Assembly (NCBI GenBank): GCA_937897365.1
Contig: CALCOP010000045.1
Location: 1-16,630, forward strand
Direction of reading: 5' to 3'
Source: an uncultured euryarchaeote
GTDB lineage: Archaea > Thermoplasmatota > Poseidoniia > Poseidoniales > Poseidoniaceae
DNA: 16,630 nt
The translations under genes and the position numbers were made by a program. Every line of letters starts with the position of its first letter. The stretch's first letter is position 1. The notes beneath the pieces are model-generated. The model was given only the letters and a program-made list of their open reading frames with translations, was not told the DNA's origin and ran no database searches. Positions 12,791 through 16,630 of this stretch are shown in pieces.

Positions 12791-13791
12791 AACTCAACGA
12801 CGTTCAATCATCTGAACTTAAATCGTTCCATGATTGGTTAACTGCGGCATGTTCCAACGGTGCCGTTCCGGTCGTTACTGGGAAAAACGGTGATATGGAT
12901 ACCATCGGTTCCGCTATTGCCCTTTCATCAGCCCACCCAAACATGATGGCCTGTGGCTTACATCTTGGACGAACAGCGAAAAGGATGGTTGAATCACTTC
13001 ATGCACCGTTCCGCAAATTATCAGAGCACCAAACCGTATGGCCTCAGTCTCTCAGTGGCATTATTGTTGTCGACGCTGCTGCATCTGGGCAAATTGGACT
13101 TTCACTACCCCCTGGGATTCCAGTGTGCATTCTCGATCACCATTCTACATGTGATTGGGAGTTGAATGATGGAGATCTCCTGCTACAATGGGATGTAAGA
13201 GCGACGACTCAGATTGTTGACTCTTATCTCACGACATATTCACCTCAATCCCGTTCACTTGTTGTTCGAAAAATGCTCCTCGCTGGGCTCCTCACCGATA
13301 CGGGAAGGTTTCGACATGCAGACAGTGGTGCATTTCAGACTGCAGTAAATGTACTAACGGGTGATGACTTAGATTACGCTTCCTTCCTCGAATTTGTCGA
13401 ATCAGAAACAACATCGCCAAGTGAACGTGGTAGCCTGCTGAGAGGTCTAAGTCGAGCGGTTTCGCTTGAATCGGGAGCGTGGAACATTGTCCATACTCAT
13501 TCCGGAACGCTTGAAGGTCGGTTGGCGGGTTTACTTATTGGCACTGGTGCCGAAATTGCATTAGTCAGTCGATTCAGAGATGGTCAAACAAGGTTAACAG
13601 CACGTGCTTCACGTCAAACGACCCAGATGGGTATTCATCTTGGGGACATAATGGCCAGTGTTGCGGAAAAAATAGGTGGAGAGGGTGGGGGCCATGACGG
13701 CGCTGCTGGATGGAGTGGGAAAGTGGATAGAATTGCAGCAGAATCTTCATTTATCGCACTTGTCGCCACAATAAAAAGAAGTGATGCTTGA
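12787..13791 (+). CDS. DHH/DHHA1-family phosphoesterase with altered motif I
   Basis: DHH phosphoesterases are manganese-dependent exonucleases or nanoRNA/cyclic dinucleotide hydrolases. The 334 residues carry the family motifs in order: motif I GDMDTIGSA at 35-43, motif II VVDAA at 94-98, motif III DHH at 117-119, motif IV LLTDTGRFRHAD at 168-179, and the C-terminal DHHA1 substrate-binding motif GGGHDGAAG at 300-308. In motif I the usual His in HxNxDxD is not seen: the sequence reads TGKNGDMD (31-38), with Gly where the first metal-binding His is normally found. The other Asp and His ligands are present. The gene sits after prefoldin beta, its conserved place in many archaea, and overlaps its upstream neighbour by four bases. 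Activity on short RNA would suit the exosome context, but the substrate is not known from sequence. Confidence 0.88.
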   Translation: MKLNDVQSSELKSFHDWLTAACSNGAVPVVTGKNGDMDTIGSAIALSSAHPNMMACGLHLGRTAKRMVESLHAPFRKLSEHQTVWPQSLSGIIVVDAAASGQIGLSLPPGIPVCILDHHSTCDWELNDGDLLLQWDVRATTQIVDSYLTTYSPQSRSLVVRKMLLAGLLTDTGRFRHADSGAFQTAVNVLTGDDLDYASFLEFVESETTSPSERGSLLRGLSRAVSLESGAWNIVHTHSGTLEGRLAGLLIGTGAEIALVSRFRDGQTRLTARASRQTTQMGIHLGDIMASVAEKIGGEGGGHDGAAGWSGKVDRIAAESSFIALVATIKRSDA

Positions 13792-14855
13792 TGTCTGAAA
13801 TCGATGTACCCCGTGCACCTGGATACTTCATTTCAAGATGGCGTGAGCAAGGTCCTGTTGATATCGATACATTAGAGAAATGGCGTGATGAGATGAACTG
13901 GTCGACTTGGCTGCCACTTGCTGAGGCCGCTCTTTTTTTGGATGCTGCAGAATTACTTGATCTCATTGACACTGTTTTGACGCCGTCAGAAAAAGCAACT
14001 CTGTCTCTGGTTCGGCGACGAATGTTAGGTGATACACGGCTTCAGCAAGCCATCGAAGAAGCCCTTGAAATCACTCGCCATCCAGATACGCGAGATTTAG
14101 CACTTGAAGGTCGTCTCCGAATGGAACTCGGATTAGCGAAATACGAGCTTGGTGACACTGAGGCTGCGAAAGAAGACCTCACTTGGGCTGAAACTCGCTT
14201 GAAATCAGTCGCCCTCGCAAGTCGAGATCATGACCTCTCTCTCATCAACAAGGCAGCACTCCATTCTGCATGTGGAGAACCATTGATGGCTCTAACAGTA
14301 TATTCCGATATTCCTCGAAATGGCAAACATGCTGATGAGACCGTCGCCCTCTCACGACTTGGTGCCAGTCGGATATGTGCTGCATTAGGTCACAGTTTCG
14401 ATTCAGTGCGACACGCATGGAACGCCCATGCATTCGCTCTCAAGGCCAAACAAATTGGCATGGCGATTGAAGGAGGAGCTTTGTTCCTTGATTTTGCAAG
14501 TAGTTTTATCGATGATTCTGCAGAAAAAATGCACATTCAGGTTGAAAATGCAAAACCAAGGGACGCTGGAGAAGAATTGCGTGAGATTAAGGTCCACCCC
14601 GATGACATTCACGCTGTGTTTGAGTGGTGCTTCACACATTTACCCGAGGAAAACTCTGGAGATGACAGACCTGATTTACGTGCCATGGTCAGCCTTGCCG
14701 ATCGCCTTGGAAAGATGAAACATTTTTCATCATTGATTCAGAACCCTGATGAAATTGAAGACCCGATGTTGGTGGCTATTGTGCAAAATTGTGTTGTGGA
14801 TGAAGAGTTGAAGGTTTTATGGAATCTGCGCTTATCGACTCTCACCTTAGTTTAA
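13791..14855 (+). CDS. Helical-repeat (TPR-like) protein, unknown function
   Basis: A 354-residue, soluble, mainly helical protein and the last gene of the superoperon. The ATG overlaps the DHH stop by one base (TGATG), so it is probably translationally coupled. One stretch at about 104-140 has TPR-like character (LEGRLRMELGLAKYELGDTE and following), and further helix pairs follow around GASRICAALGHSFDSVRHAW. No signal peptide, membrane segment, metal site or catalytic motif is seen. I do not recognise a named family. By its place it may serve the exosome/DHH/prefoldin group as a scaffold, but this is inference from position only; it could also be a lineage-specific gene that hitchhikes on the operon. 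It ends one base from the convergent Nudix gene. Confidence 0.75.
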   Translation: MSEIDVPRAPGYFISRWREQGPVDIDTLEKWRDEMNWSTWLPLAEAALFLDAAELLDLIDTVLTPSEKATLSLVRRRMLGDTRLQQAIEEALEITRHPDTRDLALEGRLRMELGLAKYELGDTEAAKEDLTWAETRLKSVALASRDHDLSLINKAALHSACGEPLMALTVYSDIPRNGKHADETVALSRLGASRICAALGHSFDSVRHAWNAHAFALKAKQIGMAIEGGALFLDFASSFIDDSAEKMHIQVENAKPRDAGEELREIKVHPDDIHAVFEWCFTHLPEENSGDDRPDLRAMVSLADRLGKMKHFSSLIQNPDEIEDPMLVAIVQNCVVDEELKVLWNLRLSTLTLV

Positions 14856-14856
14856 T

Positions 14857-15261
14857 CTATAGACTTGAACACCATTCGGATAAATCGCTAAACTCTTCAC
14901 GTGTCCATTCAATCAATGGTGGGATCTCATTCCACCATTTTACTGAGCGAACCTTGTCGTCACTCACATTCCATTCCAGTGGTTCTGCAGTCTCTGTCGT
15001 AACATGAGCGACCCATCCTTGAGGATAGTATTCCTTATTCCAGTGTGTGATAATACCATCAAGGCCGGTCTCTTCTTTGAGTTCACGAAGTAAGGCTTGC
15101 TCAGGATTTTCCCCCTCCTCAAGATGTCCACCGGGTATTTCCCATCCTCGCTTAGGATGTTCTACAAAGACAACTTTTCCTCCTTTCCCGAGTTCTTTGT
15201 TACGATCGGATGCAAGTGTAACCCACGCTAGAACAAAGACGGGCTTCTTGCTAACCTTCAT
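14857..15261 (-). CDS. Nudix hydrolase
   Basis: A single-domain 134-residue Nudix protein. The Nudix box is complete and canonical at 45-67: G45, E51, R59-E60-L61, E63-E64 and G66-L67, following Gx5Ex7REUxEExGU. It gives the loop-helix-loop that binds magnesium and hydrolyses a nucleoside diphosphate linked to another group. Upstream residues KRGWEIPGGHLEEGE are typical of NUDIX enzymes acting on oxidised nucleotides or nucleotide sugars; the exact substrate cannot be read from the sequence. The ATG lies nine bases after the stop of the TPR gene on the same strand, with only a weak GAGG as ribosome binding site, so the two are likely co-transcribed. It converges on the superoperon with one base between stop codons. 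Confidence 0.9.
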   Translation of the reverse strand: MKVSKKPVFVLAWVTLASDRNKELGKGGKVVFVEHPKRGWEIPGGHLEEGENPEQALLRELKEETGLDGIITHWNKEYYPQGWVAHVTTETAEPLEWNVSDDKVRSVKWWNEIPPLIEWTREEFSDLSEWCSSL

Positions 15262-15270
15262 TTCAACGCC

Positions 15271-16278
15271 TCAGAAATTTTCTTTGGCTCTCTCAACCCA
15301 CTCTTCCGCCCATGCTTCTCCCTGTGATACGAGTCTTCGAGCGAGGAAGAATGCCTCGGATGCATCACCTGCAGACATGAGAGATTGCAGCCGAGTCAAA
15401 TCAGGGTGAACTGAACTTATCTCTTCCTGCACAATTGGAGCCGTTTCAATGACCTCCTCTACAGACGATATTCGCTGAGAAAGCTGGAGCATTTGATCTA
15501 AAAATTGAGACCGTTTTTCTATGCTCGGTGTTGTCCATGGTTTTTCTTCTTCACCCAGCATTCGACCAGTAATTCGCTGCAAAAACAAATCTCGGGGGTT
15601 TTGATGGGGTTGTAATTGCTGTACATGGTCATAGCACGACCATGCCTCATCCATCTCTTCTCTGCGTTCATAAAGACGGCCTAATTCCATCCAGAGTTCG
15701 TGGTTATTTGGGCGATGGGCAAGAAGATGACGGGAAAGTTCGATGAAGAGAGTTTCATGCCCTCCTGCACGTAAGCGTTCAAGTCTACGGCCATACACGA
15801 TATTTGCTCGTTGATCGCTGAAATCTAAACGCCTGCAACGTTGGGCAAAATCTTCGAGTTCCCCTTCTTGTGTCGCTGAATCTTCAAATTTAGACCACCA
15901 AGTGTCAGGGTCAAGTGGGTCTCGTGCAAATGCAGCTTCAAGCAATTCAAGTCCTACCATGAGAAAATCAACTTCTTTGAGTTGCTCAACTTGTTCGGCA
16001 TCTCTCCCCAATACGATAAAAATATCTTCGAGAACAGCACACAGACCCAATCCATCGCCGTTAACAACCTTGATGTCCGCCAAACAGCGCCAATTTCTTT
16101 CATCGGTGAAATCATGGAGAAGTGCTTGACGTGCGTTCTGTTCAGCCCAAGCAAGGTTTTCCTCAAAGCGATCAGGGTCATTAGAGGCAAGTCGAACAAA
16201 CTTTTGCGCTTGTGAACGATAGCGATTTCCCAAGTTACGGCGTGGATGCTGCAAAAGGTCTGCATTTTCCCCAGCCAT
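15271..16278 (-). CDS. Tetratricopeptide-repeat protein, unknown function
   Basis: A soluble 335-residue helical protein. The clearest TPR unit is at about 191-224, with NNHELWMELGRLYERREEMD and EAWSCYDHV giving the W-L-G-Y-A-style spacing and a closing P at 224. Weaker repeat-like pairs lie at about 31-66 (NDPDRFEENLAWAEQNARQA) and 104-130. An acidic, Ser/Gln-rich stretch near the C-terminus is followed by another helix pair (LMSAGDASEAFFLARRLVS). There is no signal peptide or catalytic motif. The ATG at 16278 is the first Met of the frame and follows the UbiD stop by 45 bp with GGTGTGTAGGTC just before it, so the UbiD, TPR and Nudix genes may form one minus-strand unit. The partner is unknown; TPR domains usually bind other proteins. 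Confidence 0.8.
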   Translation of the reverse strand: MAGENADLLQHPRRNLGNRYRSQAQKFVRLASNDPDRFEENLAWAEQNARQALLHDFTDERNWRCLADIKVVNGDGLGLCAVLEDIFIVLGRDAEQVEQLKEVDFLMVGLELLEAAFARDPLDPDTWWSKFEDSATQEGELEDFAQRCRRLDFSDQRANIVYGRRLERLRAGGHETLFIELSRHLLAHRPNNHELWMELGRLYERREEMDEAWSCYDHVQQLQPHQNPRDLFLQRITGRMLGEEEKPWTTPSIEKRSQFLDQMLQLSQRISSVEEVIETAPIVQEEISSVHPDLTRLQSLMSAGDASEAFFLARRLVSQGEAWAEEWVERAKENF

Positions 16279-16323
16279 GACCTACACACCATCTCTCAAC
16301 ATTCAACTTCTTCGCTCACTTGT

Positions 16324-16630
16324 TCACTGAACAGACATGAAACCATCATGTTCGACACCCCATGGTAGGGTTGCATCAAAACCAACTTTTGCAGTAAGTC
16401 CGTCATCATCACGTGATGGGTCCAACGAACTTCCTTTTTGATTGGATAGAATTACAGTGTCTTTATCGGGTTGCCATCGGGTCACCATTGCCCATTCTAC
16501 TCGAACTGGGTCGCCAATATCGATATCCTCATCAACGACGGTGACCATTTTCATGCTTCGATGTCCAGCAAGAGCAGCTTCGATTGCAAGCATGGGATCT
16601 TCGGCACTCTTTTTCCTGATTTTAATCACC
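16324..16630 (-). CDS. UbiD-family decarboxylase, C-terminal part (5' partial at window edge)
   Basis: About 101 C-terminal residues of a protein whose frame is still open at the right edge; the GTG at 16629 is an internal Val, not a start. The pattern is that of the UbiD prenylated-FMN decarboxylases: VTVVDEDIDIGDPVRVEWAM, then TRWQPDKDTVIL, GSSLDPS and the closing AKVGFDAT. The family is normally some 420-500 residues, so most of the gene, including the metal and cofactor site, lies outside. In many archaea a UbiD homologue is anhydromevalonate phosphate decarboxylase of the modified mevalonate pathway, which is a plausible role here, but the substrate cannot be set from this fragment. The TPR and Nudix genes follow downstream on the same strand. 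Confidence 0.88.
   Translation of the reverse strand, partial: VIKIRKKSAEDPMLAIEAALAGHRSMKMVTVVDEDIDIGDPVRVEWAMVTRWQPDKDTVILSNQKGSSLDPSRDDDGLTAKVGFDATLPWGVEHDGFMSVQ

Noticed and set aside
1..16630. CRISPR arrays, transposases, att sites, prophage or defence islands
   Set aside because: No spaced direct repeats, terminal inverted repeats or related proteins were seen; the gene content is housekeeping with a uniform character.

Overview
The window looks like an ordinary stretch of chromosome from an uncultivated planktonic euryarchaeon, most likely Marine Group II (Poseidoniales). The archaeal assignment is firm. It rests on a proteasome/exosome gene string (psmA, SBDS, rrp4, rrp41, rrp42, eL43, pcc1, prefoldin beta, DHH), tRNA-Ile2 agmatidine synthase (tiaS), diphthine-ammonia ligase (dph6) and an archaeosortase. 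The Marine Group II placement is an inference from this combination and from the calcium-binding, thrombospondin-3-like surface protein at the left edge. Gene density is very high: no gap exceeds about 175 bp, and many genes overlap or touch. No rRNA, tRNA, CRISPR array, insertion sequence or prophage was seen.

Layout. (1) 1-1184, plus: 3'-part of a membrane-anchored EF-hand/TSP3 protein, meeting tail to tail a minus-strand archaeosortase A-like transpeptidase (1185-2102). (2) 2185-4042, plus: a GmhB-type HAD phosphatase followed almost directly by tiaS. (3) 4105-5808: three small or medium membrane proteins of unknown function (plus) and, between them on the minus strand, a RecA-fold protein with a degenerate P-loop. 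(4) 5882-7231, plus: purB, converging on dph6 (minus, 7216-7881). (5) 7882-8052: a divergent intergenic region with a 13-nt inverted repeat. (6) 8053-14855, plus: the archaeal proteasome-exosome superoperon of ten genes. It codes for the 20S alpha subunit, a ribosome maturation factor, the three exosome core/cap subunits, ribosomal protein eL43, KEOPS subunit Pcc1, prefoldin beta, a DHH phosphoesterase and a lineage-specific helical-repeat protein. (7) 14857-16630, minus: a Nudix hydrolase, a TPR protein and the C-terminal part of a UbiD-family decarboxylase that runs off the right edge.

How the genes work together. The superoperon joins RNA turnover (Rrp41/Rrp42 ring with the Rrp4 cap), protein turnover (PsmA), protein folding (prefoldin), ribosome maturation (SBDS, eL43) and tRNA t6A modification (Pcc1). 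tiaS and dph6 add two further modifications of the translation apparatus, on tRNA-Ile2 and on elongation factor 2. The rpoP gene, often found in this string between eL43 and pcc1 in other archaea, is not present there.

Translation signals are mixed. Strong Shine-Dalgarno sequences precede several internal operon genes, for example the perfect one before rrp42. Candidate TATA boxes about 25-30 bp before some first genes suggest leaderless transcripts. No convincing new biological system was found. The most useful leads are the divergent start overlap near 5035, the P-loop-less RecA-like protein, the DHH protein lacking its first motif His, and the inverted repeat upstream of psmA.
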